Assembly (NCBI GenBank): GCA_016192105.1
Contig: JACPUV010000037.1
Coordinates: forward strand, 16,867-80,866
Origin: Sphingobacteriales bacterium
Lineage (GTDB): Bacteria; Bacteroidota; Bacteroidia; Chitinophagales; Chitinophagaceae
Direction: 5' to 3'
Length of the DNA: 64,000 nt
Every line of letters starts with the position of its first letter. The stretch's first letter is position 1. The translations under genes were made by a program, and so were the position numbers. Below the pieces are notes generated by a model. The model searched no databases, was not told the origin of the DNA, and worked only from the letters and a program-made list of their open reading frames with translations. Positions 26,534 to 35,910 of the stretch are shown here, piece by piece.

Positions 26534-27205
26534 ATCCCTTTTCTCGGCCACCATACAAAAAGAACGGTTCCCTGTCGGGGCCCCCATACCGGTAAAATCG
26601 GGTTCATGTACCGATGAACACCGGATAAATAGAAGGTTATTCAGGTGACAAAGCAGTTTCCATTCCTCTTCTGTATAGGTTTTGAATCCATACCGGGTAA
26701 ATGGCAGTAGTTTCATGTTTTCCCGACTGCGGATCGTGGTGTACAAGCGGCCGCCCGGTCTCAGCACTCTGTATATTTCCAGTAAATGCTCCTGCGGATC
26801 ATCCCAGAAATAGGCCACATTAATACAAAATACTTTGTCAAAGCTTGCGGAAGGGAAGGGCATTTTATCACTCTGGCCCTTTACCAGTGACAGGCCGCCT
26901 TCTCTTATCAGCTCTTTATTTTGTTTCCGCGCGGCCTTTACCATAGAACGGGAAAAATCCAGCCCGGTAATCCGCAGATTGTCCGCCCGGCTGAATTGCT
27001 TGGGGAAAAATTTTCCATTTCCGAACCCGATCTCCAGGATGGACTGATTTTCCCGGATCATCATTTCATCCAGGGTAAAATCATAGAGAAATTCATTGGC
27101 TGCATTCATTTTTTCGGCTACTTCCATACCGGAAGAGCCCGCCGGCTTTCGGAGTTGCCGTGCCATTTTTTTCCAACGGAGTTGTTCGAAGAATTTTCTA
27201 AACAC
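26528..27205 (-). CDS. Class I SAM-dependent methyltransferase (type-11)
   Basis: 225 aa. Motif I is ILEIGFGNGKF (SAM-binding glycine loop), then LDFSRSMVKAARKQ, the DKMPFPSASFDKVFCINV strand and YRVLRPGGRLY, the usual order of Methyltransf_11 enzymes. A short basic N-terminus (FFEQLRWKKMARQLRKP) could touch the membrane or a partner. The substrate is unknown. The gene ends within the tail of the convergent peroxiredoxin-like gene and starts 24 bases after the BNR-repeat gene on the same strand, so it may share its transcript. Confidence 0.88.
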   Translation of the reverse strand: MFRKFFEQLRWKKMARQLRKPAGSSGMEVAEKMNAANEFLYDFTLDEMMIRENQSILEIGFGNGKFFPKQFSRADNLRITGLDFSRSMVKAARKQNKELIREGGLSLVKGQSDKMPFPSASFDKVFCINVAYFWDDPQEHLLEIYRVLRPGGRLYTTIRSRENMKLLPFTRYGFKTYTEEEWKLLCHLNNLLFIRCSSVHEPDFTGMGAPTGNRSFCMVAEKRDL

Positions 27206-27228
27206 AGGTTAAGGGTTGCTTGGTATTT

Positions 27229-28251
27229 CTACCATGCAATCTTAGCGATTTTTCCGTTATTTCCTGCAAAATATAGTGCATTTCCTGTTTTCGCCCTGCG
27301 GCATACATGAAAACCTTCCTGGCTGATCCAGGTCCAGTTCCGCCCCCCGTCACTTGTATAATCCACGCCATTCAAACCACAGGTAACGGCCTTTTTACGG
27401 GAAATATATTCTACACAGCTCCGGTAGCCATGCGGAGGTATATCAGGGGCCGACCAGGTCTTTCCGCCGTTACGGGTATAAAAACAGTTTTTTTCGACGG
27501 ATGAGGGGACATTAAAATCCCCGCCGGCAATGATCATATTTTTTCCGCCCCGCAGTTTGTGATTGTCCCATACTGCAACTGAGTTGGCGCCGGTACTTTC
27601 TTTTCCCTGCAGGATGGGAAGCGTGAAAGAGGGTTTCCGGGAAAACAGCCGCGAGCGGAGGCCTCCGGTGACAAATACAGCCTCATCCCGGTCCAGCACA
27701 CGGATATTGGTACCACTGGCGGCAAAACAGGCTTCCCCGCTGTCAGCCAGGGGCCGTTTATCTGCCGGTACTTCATTCCAACTCAGTCCCCCGTCAAAAG
27801 TCCTGGCCACAAAAAACCTGCCTTCCAGCGGGTCCCCGATCACGATTCCTGCCTGCTCATTCCAGAATTCCATCGCATCCAGGAACATGCCTTTTGTATT
27901 GTTTTCATATACGATCTTCCAGGTATCCCCGCCATTGGTGGTTTTTAAGATATAGGCCGGGGCATCCACACTCATGATGATAGCGGTGCTGGCGTCGAAG
28001 GCCTCAATATCGCGGAAATCGTTTTTTTCAAAGCCTTTCACTACCGACCATTTCCATTGTTGCCCGCCATCTGTTGAACGGCCGATCGTGCCATTGCTGC
28101 CACTGACCCAGATAACCTGCTCATTCACCACGCTCAGGCCCCGGATACTGGTTGCCGTACCCGAAGTAAGCAGTTTCACTACCGGTAATTGTGCGGAAAG
28201 CAGGGCAGGTAAAAACAGGAACAGGAGCCCTGCAATTTTCAGTCGGGGCAT
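27229..28251 (-). CDS. Exported BNR/YCF48-like beta-propeller protein
   Basis: 340 aa. A signal peptide (ending ALLSAQ) precedes at least five Asp-box-like repeats (S-T-D-G-G-x-x-W, T-N-G-G-D-T-W, T-F-D-G-G-L-S-W, T-R-N-G-G-K-T-W, T-S-D-G-G-R-N-W), which build a beta-propeller as in sialidase/YCF48-like proteins. No sialidase catalytic Arg triad is evident, so it is probably a binding or structural protein. Its start is ten bases after the stop of the rhodanese-thioredoxin gene, indicating an operon. Confidence 0.82.
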   Translation of the reverse strand: MPRLKIAGLLFLFLPALLSAQLPVVKLLTSGTATSIRGLSVVNEQVIWVSGSNGTIGRSTDGGQQWKWSVVKGFEKNDFRDIEAFDASTAIIMSVDAPAYILKTTNGGDTWKIVYENNTKGMFLDAMEFWNEQAGIVIGDPLEGRFFVARTFDGGLSWNEVPADKRPLADSGEACFAASGTNIRVLDRDEAVFVTGGLRSRLFSRKPSFTLPILQGKESTGANSVAVWDNHKLRGGKNMIIAGGDFNVPSSVEKNCFYTRNGGKTWSAPDIPPHGYRSCVEYISRKKAVTCGLNGVDYTSDGGRNWTWISQEGFHVCRRAKTGNALYFAGNNGKIAKIAW

Positions 28252-28260
28252 AGGCTTGAT

Positions 28261-28956
28261 TTATTTCAGTTGAGTGATTATTTCATCCTTCTCCACCAAA
28301 CCTTGTTTCCGCCAGGTTTCTTTCCCGCCTTTATACACAATAAAAACAGGGATGGACTCGATTTGCAGCGCCTTCATCAGGTCGGTATGAATACCTGCGT
28401 CAATTTTCAGGAAAATAAAATGCAGGCTGGAATCCGCCCGGATCGTTTGGATCACCGGCTCCATTTTTACACAGGGAGGGCACCATTCTGCACCAAAATC
28501 CACGAGTACCGTTTTGTCTGCCGGGATGGAAGCCAGGTACTCTTCCTGGCTGATCTGTTTTTCATTGCTGCTGCCTTCCACCGGTTTACCGGCATTTCTC
28601 CACGCATTGATCCCACCTGTCAGTTCTACAACCTGTTTGAATCCGTTCTCCCGCATCCAGCCGGCTGCGGCGGCACTGCGTCCCCCACCGAGGCAATAGA
28701 TATAGACCGGTTTGTCCTTTTCCACGTATTTGATCCGTTCAAAAAATTCTGCTTTATTGGTCCAGTCGGCCTGGAGGGCATTCTTCAAATGCCCGCCTTT
28801 AAATTCGGCCGATTTCCGTACATCCAGTAACTGGACACCGGGGCCCGACAGCCCCTTTTCAAATTCATCAGGGCCCGCATGGATATCGGTTGTACCTGGT
28901 TGTGAATTACAGGAAACCGCGGTTAATAATAAAAAAGAAAATAATGCGTTCTTCAT
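28261..28956 (-). CDS. Lipoprotein with rhodanese and thioredoxin domains fused
   Basis: 231 aa. The lipobox TAVSC puts the lipidated Cys at residue 16. A rhodanese domain (about 25-128) has the loop YCLGGGRS with active Cys88. A thioredoxin domain (about 132-231) has EWCPPC (Cys159, Cys162). The fusion suggests transfer or reduction of a sulfane or disulfide sulfur at the periplasmic membrane face, which is inference. It heads an apparent operon with the BNR-repeat protein and perhaps the methyltransferase. Confidence 0.9.
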   Translation of the reverse strand: MKNALFSFLLLTAVSCNSQPGTTDIHAGPDEFEKGLSGPGVQLLDVRKSAEFKGGHLKNALQADWTNKAEFFERIKYVEKDKPVYIYCLGGGRSAAAAGWMRENGFKQVVELTGGINAWRNAGKPVEGSSNEKQISQEEYLASIPADKTVLVDFGAEWCPPCVKMEPVIQTIRADSSLHFIFLKIDAGIHTDLMKALQIESIPVFIVYKGGKETWRKQGLVEKDEIITQLK

Positions 28957-28969
28957 TGGAGAAATTTCA

Positions 28970-28977
28970 CAAATTTA
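28970..28977 (-). promoter_or_regulatory. -7 element TAaaTTTG for the rhodanese-thioredoxin operon
   Basis: CAAATTTA on the + strand is TAAATTTG on the minus strand, 13 bases before the ATG. It is perfect to the consensus. Confidence 0.6.
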
Positions 28978-29071
28978 AGGATTATTTTCTCCGGCGGCAG
29001 TCTGTTTGCTTCCCGGTGATGAGCGTATTCAAAATAGTATTATTTTTAGCGTTTAAATGGATCTTACACTT

Positions 29072-30526
29072 ATGAATAAATTTATTGGCATTTCAGGGCT
29101 GGCAATTTTGATACTGACTTCCTGTCAGAAAGAATTAAGTTATGAAGCGCCTGACACCCCGGCCCAGGGGAGCCTGCAGAGTGAGGTATCGGGCGACTGC
29201 CTTCCCAAAACAGTGAATGGTACATACGAAGCCGGCACCCAGTTGGTCCCGGCAAACAATACCATTACCATCAATGTAAATGTAATCGAGGCGGGGAACT
29301 ACCTGATCACTACTGATACAGTTGACGGTTTTTATTTTAACGCTTCCGGGATCTTCACCACCACCGGGAATAATGTGGTAACACTCCGGGCTAATGGTAC
29401 ACCTTTCGCCGCAGGGGCAAAAAATTTTGTCGTCAGTTTCGACAGCACGTATTGTGATGTCCAGGTAACCGTCTTACCCTCCGGCGCCGGTGGACCCGCT
29501 GTATATACACTGGAGGGCACAGGTACTCCCGCTTCCTGTTCGGGCGCCACCGCCAGCGGAAATTATATTATCGGTACCCCGCTCAACAGCAGTAATCAGG
29601 TCACGCTATCGGTAAATGTAACTACCATCGGAACCTATAATGTCAGCACAACCGCCACAAATGGTATGACATTCTCGGGCAACGGTGCATTTCTTTCCAC
29701 CGGTGTACAGCCACTGGTACTTACCGGGTCCGGTACGCCAGGCGGCACTCCGGGAGCGGTAACCATACCGGTTACGGCGGGTTCTTCCAGTTGTAACTTC
29801 CAGGTTACAACAGTAACCGGAGCCACCTTCTCCATCGATTGTGCCAGCGCTGTCGTAAATGGAGACTACCAGGCCGGCACGGCCCTTACCGCATCCAATA
29901 CAGTGGATATATCAGTGAATGTACTCACAGCGGGACCCTATACGATCAGTACATCGGCAACAAACGGAATGACATTCAGTGCCAGTGGTACATTTGCCGC
30001 TCCGGGAACAAGCAATATACAACTGGCAGGTTCCGGCACACCGGCTGCCGGGGGTACCTTTAATATCCCGGTTCCCGGAACAGTAGCCTGTACGTTCCCG
30101 GTTACCTGTACGGCGGCCCCTTCTGTGGACTGGAAGTTCACGGCAGGCACAACCACTTACCAGGGATCGGTATCGGATGTGCTGCTGACAACTGTGCTGC
30201 CGCCCTATCTGAACCTGGCATATACCGGGATGGATGCCTCATTCAACGAAATCGGGTTTAACCTGGTGGATGTGAGTGGCACGATCAACAACAATGAAAC
30301 CTATTCGACTGTAATCTCTACGAATAATGTCTGCGTATTTACTTTTATTATTAATGGAGGAACTGACGATTATTCTACGGATGCTACCCGGAACCTGACT
30401 TTTAAAGTGACGAGTCATAATACATCCACCAAAACCATTAGCGGAACATTCAGCGGCCAGGTAAAGAACAGTGCCAATGCCACCGTGAATATTACGAATG
30501 GTACATTTACCGGTGTATATCCGTAA
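29072..30526 (+). CDS. Lipoprotein with three tandem beta-rich repeats, unknown function
   Basis: 484 aa from the ATG at 29072, chosen because it starts the signal MNKFIGISGLAILILTSC (lipidated Cys18). The ATG at 29057 adds five residues and sits almost on a TAttTTTA box. Three repeats of about 100 residues share the pattern V/A-N-G-x-Y-x-x-G-T, then V-x-x-S-V-N-V, A-T-N-G-M-x-F-S and G-S-G-T-P. A distinct C-terminal domain (about 360-484) follows. It is Thr/Ser/Gly-rich, typical of surface or secreted beta-sandwich proteins of this phylum. No adhesion or enzymatic motif is visible. Confidence 0.8.
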   Translation: MNKFIGISGLAILILTSCQKELSYEAPDTPAQGSLQSEVSGDCLPKTVNGTYEAGTQLVPANNTITINVNVIEAGNYLITTDTVDGFYFNASGIFTTTGNNVVTLRANGTPFAAGAKNFVVSFDSTYCDVQVTVLPSGAGGPAVYTLEGTGTPASCSGATASGNYIIGTPLNSSNQVTLSVNVTTIGTYNVSTTATNGMTFSGNGAFLSTGVQPLVLTGSGTPGGTPGAVTIPVTAGSSSCNFQVTTVTGATFSIDCASAVVNGDYQAGTALTASNTVDISVNVLTAGPYTISTSATNGMTFSASGTFAAPGTSNIQLAGSGTPAAGGTFNIPVPGTVACTFPVTCTAAPSVDWKFTAGTTTYQGSVSDVLLTTVLPPYLNLAYTGMDASFNEIGFNLVDVSGTINNNETYSTVISTNNVCVFTFIINGGTDDYSTDATRNLTFKVTSHNTSTKTISGTFSGQVKNSANATVNITNGTFTGVYP

Positions 30527-30548
30527 TTATTTCATGTTGTATTCAACT

Positions 30549-30577
30549 AAAAAATGCCTCGTACGGAGGCATTTTTT
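30549..30577. terminator. Bidirectional intrinsic terminator
   Basis: AAAAAATGCCTC (30549-30560) pairs with GAGGCATTTTTT (30566-30577), loop GTACG. The 12-bp stem with A and T runs serves the convergent repeat lipoprotein and Xaa-Pro peptidase genes. Confidence 0.92.
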
Positions 30578-30582
30578 ATTCA

Positions 30583-32040
30583 TCAGAATGCTTTTTTCCG
30601 GCCCGGTTCCGGCGGGGTCAGTTTGAAATCATCCAGGGCGCTTTTCTGGCTGATCATTTTCTCAATGTCTTCCGCTTTTCTTGGCGCAAAACGGGATAAT
30701 ATCTCGTACCCGTTTTCCGTGATCAGCAAATCATCTTCAATGCGTACCGCTATTCCCCACCATTTTTTATCACAGTTACTGTCCGAAGGAATATAGATAC
30801 CGGGTTCAATGGTGATCACCATGTCTTTCAGCAGGATTTCCATTCCTCCCCGGTCATGCACATCCAGCCCGATATGATGCCCCAGCCCGTGCGGGTAATA
30901 TTTACTCACTTCTTTTTTTTCCTTTATGATCCCCAGTTTAAGCAGTCCATCGGCAATGGTTTCCCTTGCAGCCTTACTGGCATCGGCAAATTTTGAACCG
31001 TCCCTCAGTGTTTTAAAGGCAGCTTCCTGGGCCTGATAGACCAGTTCATAGATGGCTTTTTCCTCGGGAGAAAATTTTCCGTCTGCCGGTACGGTCCGGG
31101 TTACATCAGCTGTGTAACCATGATATTCAGCCCCCACATCCATCAGCAGGAGTGAATTGCCGATCCGGGTTTTCGTGTTCTCCATATAATGCAGTACGCA
31201 ACCGTTTTCCCCCGAACCAACAATCGAACCATATCCGACACCCTCTGCTCCCTGTTTTTTGTGTACATATTCCTGCAGGCCCTGGATCTCCAGTTCAGAC
31301 ATACCCGGGTGAATGGCTTTCATTACTTCGGTATGTGCCTGGCAGGATATCTCCACAGCTTTTCGCAGGAGGATCATTTCATCCGGCGTTTTGATCCGGC
31401 GGAGCTTTCCGGTCAGCTCATAATACAAGCGGTTGTCAAAACGCCCGGGGTTGTTGGTCACATACCCCGAATTTTGCCTGAACTGTTCCAGCAGGTCAAA
31501 TAGATCCGCTTTATCATACCCGTTTGGCACATCAGCAGGCAACTTATCAACGATGATCTTTTTAAATCCGGAAAAATCAACGGGGTAATTCTTGAAAGCC
31601 TCCCCGTTGTACACCCGGTCAATACCGAGTTTTTCCCGGGCCCCTTCCGCACCCAGTCTTTTCCCGGTCCATTGTTCCGCCTGGGCATTTCTTTTTTGTA
31701 CAAAAAGCAGTTCGGTATATGTTTTACCGGCAGAATCAGTCCGGGGTTCTTTAAATACCAGTAACAGGGAATGTGGTTCTTTATACCCGCTGAAATAATA
31801 CATATCCGGGTTGGGGTGGTAGAGATAGTCCACATCATTGGAAAAATTTCGGGTGGGATAGGCAAAGATCACAGCTACCGAACTATCAGGCATGCTGGCC
31901 CTCAGGGCCGCCCGCCGGCCGGCATAAAAATCTTTTCTCAGGTAATCCGTGGGCAAAAAATCATCCTGTGCAAAAAGAAACTGGGAGAAACTGATGACCA
32001 GTACGGCCGGCAGCCAGTAGAAAACATGTATTCGGCGCAT
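30583..32040 (-). CDS. Exported Xaa-Pro aminopeptidase (aminopeptidase P, M24B)
   Basis: 485 aa. A signal peptide (ending SQFLFAQ) precedes an AMP_N domain (about 28-170) and the M24 pita-bread catalytic domain. The metal ligands are in order: the two Asp in MDVGAEYHGYTADVTRT, His in HGLGHHIGLDVHD, Glu in ITIEPGIY and Glu in AVRIEDD. It should remove N-terminal residues preceding proline, with two Mn or similar ions. It is exported and so acts on periplasmic or outside peptides. A TAttTTAG box is upstream. Confidence 0.93.
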   Translation of the reverse strand: MRRIHVFYWLPAVLVISFSQFLFAQDDFLPTDYLRKDFYAGRRAALRASMPDSSVAVIFAYPTRNFSNDVDYLYHPNPDMYYFSGYKEPHSLLLVFKEPRTDSAGKTYTELLFVQKRNAQAEQWTGKRLGAEGAREKLGIDRVYNGEAFKNYPVDFSGFKKIIVDKLPADVPNGYDKADLFDLLEQFRQNSGYVTNNPGRFDNRLYYELTGKLRRIKTPDEMILLRKAVEISCQAHTEVMKAIHPGMSELEIQGLQEYVHKKQGAEGVGYGSIVGSGENGCVLHYMENTKTRIGNSLLLMDVGAEYHGYTADVTRTVPADGKFSPEEKAIYELVYQAQEAAFKTLRDGSKFADASKAARETIADGLLKLGIIKEKKEVSKYYPHGLGHHIGLDVHDRGGMEILLKDMVITIEPGIYIPSDSNCDKKWWGIAVRIEDDLLITENGYEILSRFAPRKAEDIEKMISQKSALDDFKLTPPEPGRKKAF

Positions 32041-32107
32041 ATATTTGTAGTTGAATAGCTAAAATACTTTTTTCCAACTACCGGGCCGGGTAAATTACAC
32101 GAGCGGG

Positions 32108-32377
32108 TTACTCCTCATCATCTTCTTCAAAAAAAGCATCCTGGTTACTCCGGTAATACACTTCCCAGGCTTTTACCGCATCGTCACTAAGGCATTCAAT
32201 TATATCAAACAGGCTGTCTTTTTTTAATTTCCAGGTGGTTTCCATCGGCTCATCATACCGCTGAACAAACAGGCAATGATCCGTGACCACGGCCACCCGG
32301 ATCAAAATAACGGGGGAATCTTCCTTCTCTTTCACCAGGTAGTAACACCCGGTCTCCAGCAAATCATACGTGTACAT
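32108..32377 (-). CDS. Small acidic protein of unknown function
   Basis: 89 aa from the ATG at 32377. An in-frame ATG at 32425 adds 16 residues of poor character. Not recognised. Features are YDLLETGCYYLVKEKED, VAVVTDHCLFVQRYDEP, a KLKKDSLFDIIECLSDD helix and a very acidic end (FFEEDDEE). It looks like a soluble cytoplasmic alpha/beta protein. Confidence 0.6.
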   Translation of the reverse strand: MYTYDLLETGCYYLVKEKEDSPVILIRVAVVTDHCLFVQRYDEPMETTWKLKKDSLFDIIECLSDDAVKAWEVYYRSNQDAFFEEDDEE

Positions 32378-32826
32378 AATTCCTCTATTTAAAATAAAAC
32401 GAACAGTTCGGTTTACAGAAAACATTCCTGCAAGAGCAGCAATCCGTTATATACCTGGAAAGAATTTAGGGGGTTAGCAGACAATACAAAATTAAGATTA
32501 TTGGCAGATTTTGCCGGCCAAAAATAAAACAAAACCTCAAAATGCTTAAAACTATACGACCCTAACTTGTTAAATAACAGTTCAATATGAATATTTGCGC
32601 AATATTTTCATCCGGTCACTTTTTATATAGTATGTTCACCATAACGGCTTGGGAAAAGGGGGTTGGGCCCCTATATTTATGCTCCTGTTGCTCCTTAAGG
32701 CATCCATTGGATCAACCGATGGCTGTTGTGAATCCCCGGTCGAGTCAGTTAGACGAGGTTATGGGTAAACGATCTTCATCCGCAGTTTTTTATACAATTA
32801 GCTGGCTATTTTCTTTTTATTAATCG
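32378..32826. other. Intergenic region, about 450 bases, no supported gene
   Basis: An AT-rich stretch before the tRNA. A 78-residue reading at 32587-32823 has many Cys and Ser, no family resemblance and ends at the tRNA promoter, so I do not call it. I see no repeat or structured RNA that I can defend. Confidence 0.5.
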
Positions 32827-32834
32827 TAAATTTG
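32827..32834 (+). promoter_or_regulatory. -7 element TAaaTTTG for the tRNA gene
   Basis: A perfect TAAATTTG, 24 bases before the first base of the tRNA, at the distance expected for a short 5' precursor. Confidence 0.65.
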
Positions 32835-32858
32835 CATCCCGTTATTCAAAACCATTCA

Positions 32859-32931
32859 GACTCCGTAGCTCAGTTGGTAGAGCTATTGACTCTTAATCAA
32901 TAGGTCCAGGGTTCGAGTCCCTGCGGGGTCA
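32859..32931 (+). tRNA. tRNA-Lys, anticodon CUU
   Basis: A full cloverleaf. The acceptor arm is GACTCCG/CGGGGTC with one G-T pair. The D-arm is GCTC-AGTTGGTA-GAGC, the anticodon arm is ATTGA-CTCTTAA-TCAAT with anticodon CTT, and the T-arm is CAGGG-TTCGAGT-CCCTG. The discriminator base is A at 32931. The CCA end is not encoded (the sequence reads ACAA), so it must be added afterwards. Confidence 0.98.
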
Positions 32932-32942
32932 CAAATGAAGAT

Positions 32943-32972
32943 AGCCCGGCTTAATAGCCGGGTTTATTTTTT
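32943..32972 (+). terminator. Intrinsic terminator of the tRNA gene
   Basis: CCCGGCT (32945-32951) pairs with AGCCGGG (32956-32962), loop TAAT, extended by A-T and G-T pairs, then TTTATTTTTT. Confidence 0.9.
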
Positions 32973-33101
32973 CCCTCCAGGAACCCCGATGCAGGCGGGG
33001 AATCCCTGCGGGTTATTATTACCGGTTAACTCAATAAAATAACTGCTTCGTTTTCCCCAACTGTTGATAACTCTAAATCCTTACAGCCCAGCCTGTTTTG
33101 G

Positions 33102-33109
33102 TATATTTG
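33102..33109 (+). promoter_or_regulatory. -7 element TAtaTTTG upstream of parE
   Basis: A perfect TATATTTG, about 105 bases before the parE start. This gives a fairly long leader that I cannot fold into a known riboswitch. Confidence 0.55.
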
Positions 33110-33214
33110 CCGGAATGACCGCACCTGAATAAGGTCTGTCAGGTTTATTTTGAGAAAGCCCTGTCAGCATACTGGCAGGATGCAATCATTACACCTATTG
33201 AATGTACTGTGACC

Positions 33215-35113
33215 ATGGCAAAGGACAAAGACACAACGAACCTGTTTGATTATACCGAAGACAGTATCAAGTCGCTCGACTGGAAAGAACATATCCGCCT
33301 CCGGCCGGGTATGTATATTGGTAAACTGGGTGACGGCGCTTCCCCGGATGACGGTATCTATGTGCTGGTGAAAGAAGTAATGGATAACTGTATCGATGAA
33401 TACACGATGGGGTACGGAAAAACAGTGGAACTGACCATCGACGGAAAAACAGTCACCGTCCGCGACTTTGGCCGCGGCATCCCGCTGGGAAAAGTGGTGG
33501 ATGTGGTAAGCAAGATCAACACCGGCGCCAAATATGACAGCAAAGCCTTCCAGAAATCCGTGGGACTTAATGGGGTGGGTACAAAAGCGGTGAATGCACT
33601 AAGCCATTATTTCAAAGTAACCGCCATCCGTGAAGGAAAGGAAAAAACGGCAGAGTTTGAAAGGGGAGTTTTAATAAAAGAACACAAGGAAGCCAGGACC
33701 GATGAGCAGAATGGCACCCTGGTGACCTTTATTCCTGATGAAACCGTATTTAAGAATTTTAAATTCCTCCCGGAATTCCTGGAAAACCAGATCTGGAATT
33801 ACTGCTTCCTGAACGCCGGGCTCCGGATCGTTTTTAACGGTAAATCCTTTGTCAGCAAAAACGGACTGCTGGATCTCCTGCAACGCAAGACGAATGAGGA
33901 CGAGATCCGTTACCCCATTATCCATATTTCCGGCGATGATATTGAAGTGGCTATTACGCATAATAATGATTATGGCGAGGATATCTACAGTTTTGTAAAC
34001 GGGCAGCATACCACCCAGGGGGGCACCCACCAGCAGGCTTTCCGGGAAGCCTATGTGAGAACCATCCGCGACTTTTTCAAAAAGGATTATGATGCCTCCG
34101 ATATCCGCACGGGTATTGTGGCGGCCGTTTCGGTGCGGGTGGTGGAACCGGTCTTCGAATCACAAACCAAGACCAAACTGGGGTCAGTGAATGTGGACAT
34201 CGGCGGCCCCAGCATGAAGCAGTTTGTGGGTGACTTTTTCTCGAAAGAACTGGATAATTTCCTGCACAAGAATCCTGCGATCGCCGAAGCCCTTAAAAAA
34301 AGAATTGAACAAAGCGAACGGGAACGCAAAGAACTGGCCGGTATCAAGAAACTGGCCAACGAACGGGCAAAGAAAGCCAACCTGCATAACCGCAAACTGC
34401 GTGATTGCCGCTATCACCTGGATGAAGAAGCGCCGGCAAAGGGCAGGGAGGAGTTTGTAGCGAAACAAAAAGAAACGACCATCTTTATTACTGAGGGGGA
34501 CAGTGCCAGCGGTTCCATTACAAAGGCCCGGAATGTGGAAATCCAGGCAGTATTCAGCCTGCGCGGTAAACCCCTGAACTGTTTTGGCCTGACCAAGAAA
34601 GTGGTGTATGAAAATGAAGAATTCAATTTACTGCAGCATGCCCTGAACATTGAAGAAGGACTCGAAGGCCTCCGCTTCAACAATGTGGTGATTGCTACCG
34701 ATGCGGATGTGGATGGCATGCATATCCGGTTACTGCTGATGACCTTTTTCCTGCAATTTTTCCCCGACCTGGTAAAACATGAAAAAGTGTACGTGCTGGA
34801 AACCCCTTTATTCCGGGTGCGGAACAAACAGGAAACCATCTATTGTTATGAGGAAAGTGAGAAACAGGCGGCCATGAGAAAACTGGGTGGCAAACCGGAA
34901 GTGACCCGTTTCAAAGGACTGGGAGAGATCAGCCCCGATGAGTTTGCCCAGTTTATCGGACCCGATATGCGCAAACAGCTGATGCGGGTGGAAGAAGGAG
35001 ATCATATCCAGCAGCTGCTGGAATATTATATGGGAAAGAACACCCCCGACCGGCAGGAATTTATTATTGGAAATCTTCGGATTGAGACAGACAAAGTGGA
35101 AGAAGCGGTATAA
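33215..35113 (+). CDS. parE: DNA topoisomerase IV subunit B
   Basis: 632 aa from the ATG at 33215. A GTG six bases earlier is possible. The GHKL ATPase part has [19 protein letters not shown] (Asn58 region), [10 protein letters not shown] and [11 protein letters not shown]. The toprim part has TEGDSASGS and [15 protein letters not shown], the Mg-binding acidic set, and the C-terminus has RFKGLGE. GyrB and ParE are hard to separate by eye. Pairing with parC downstream and the length favour topoisomerase IV, which decatenates replicated chromosomes. It heads a five-gene run with gaps of three bases or less. Confidence 0.95.
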   Translation: MAKDKDTTNLFDYTEDSIKSLDWKEHIRLRPGMYIGKLGDGASPDDGIYVLVKEVMDNCIDEYTMGYGKTVELTIDGKTVTVRDFGRGIPLGKVVDVVSKINTGAKYDSKAFQKSVGLNGVGTKAVNALSHYFKVTAIREGKEKTAEFERGVLIKEHKEARTDEQNGTLVTFIPDETVFKNFKFLPEFLENQIWNYCFLNAGLRIVFNGKSFVSKNGLLDLLQRKTNEDEIRYPIIHISGDDIEVAITHNNDYGEDIYSFVNGQHTTQGGTHQQAFREAYVRTIRDFFKKDYDASDIRTGIVAAVSVRVVEPVFESQTKTKLGSVNVDIGGPSMKQFVGDFFSKELDNFLHKNPAIAEALKKRIEQSERERKELAGIKKLANERAKKANLHNRKLRDCRYHLDEEAPAKGREEFVAKQKETTIFITEGDSASGSITKARNVEIQAVFSLRGKPLNCFGLTKKVVYENEEFNLLQHALNIEEGLEGLRFNNVVIATDADVDGMHIRLLLMTFFLQFFPDLVKHEKVYVLETPLFRVRNKQETIYCYEESEKQAAMRKLGGKPEVTRFKGLGEISPDEFAQFIGPDMRKQLMRVEEGDHIQQLLEYYMGKNTPDRQEFIIGNLRIETDKVEEAV

Positions 35114-35115
35114 TC

Positions 35116-35910
35116 ATGTTTGAATTTCACGCGGATAGAAAAAGGTATTTCGACATTCAGGTACTGAATGCGGAAAAGTATGTGCTCCCATTTATCATGG
35201 AAAGTTTTCTCCTGCGCCCGGGAATGCGGGTACTGGAGATCGGCTGTGGCGAGGGGGGCGTACTGAAAGCATTTATTAACCGGGGCTGTGAAGCGGTGGG
35301 CGTGGAACTGGATGCCCCCCGGGTTGAACATGCAAAGGAATTCCTGCCGGATGATATTGCTGCCGGGCACCTGCATTTCGTGGTAAAAGATATTTACCTC
35401 GTTGACATTGAAAAGGATTTCAACGGGCTGTTCGATATCATTTTACTTAAGGATGTGATCGAACATATCCATGACCAGGCCCGGTTGATCGGCTGGATGA
35501 AGAAATTCCTGAAACCCGGCGGGATCATCTTTTTCGGGTTCCCGCCCTGGTATATGCCCTTTGGCGGTCACCAGCAGATCTGTAAATCGAAACTCTCCAG
35601 ATTGCCCTATATCCACTTGTTGCCAAAGAGCCTTTACCGGTGGATACTGAAAAACCGTAAAGAGAATGTAGAAGAGATGATGGAGATCCGCGAAACCGGG
35701 ATCAGCATCGAACGGTTTGAAAAAATATGCCGGCAGGAAGGGTATCGTTTTTTGGGTACCCGGCACTACCTGCTGAACCCGATCTACGAATGGAAATTTG
35801 GCTGGAAACCCCGGAAGCAGGCCGGGCTGATCAAAGCTATTCCGTTCTTCCGGAATTTTTTAACAACCTGTGTGTATTATATTATTCAACCCGATAATAA
35901 AGTTGTATGA
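35116..35910 (+). CDS. Class I SAM-dependent methyltransferase
   Basis: 264 aa. SAM motif I is VLEIGCGEGGVL, then VGVELDAPRVEHA, FDIILLKDVIEHI and FLKPGGIIFFGFP. The second half is specific to this protein (PKSLYRWILKNRKENVEEMMEI), with a Trp/Lys-rich end. This looks like a small-molecule or lipid type methyltransferase, but the substrate is unknown. It starts two bases after the parE stop, and its end overlaps the next start as ATGA, so translation is probably coupled. Confidence 0.88.
   Translation: MFEFHADRKRYFDIQVLNAEKYVLPFIMESFLLRPGMRVLEIGCGEGGVLKAFINRGCEAVGVELDAPRVEHAKEFLPDDIAAGHLHFVVKDIYLVDIEKDFNGLFDIILLKDVIEHIHDQARLIGWMKKFLKPGGIIFFGFPPWYMPFGGHQQICKSKLSRLPYIHLLPKSLYRWILKNRKENVEEMMEIRETGISIERFEKICRQEGYRFLGTRHYLLNPIYEWKFGWKPRKQAGLIKAIPFFRNFLTTCVYYIIQPDNKVV

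Noticed and set aside
32587..32823. 78-codon reading before the tRNA-Lys gene
   Set aside because: Cys/Ser-rich, no family, and no -7 box at a plausible distance. It ends at the tRNA promoter.
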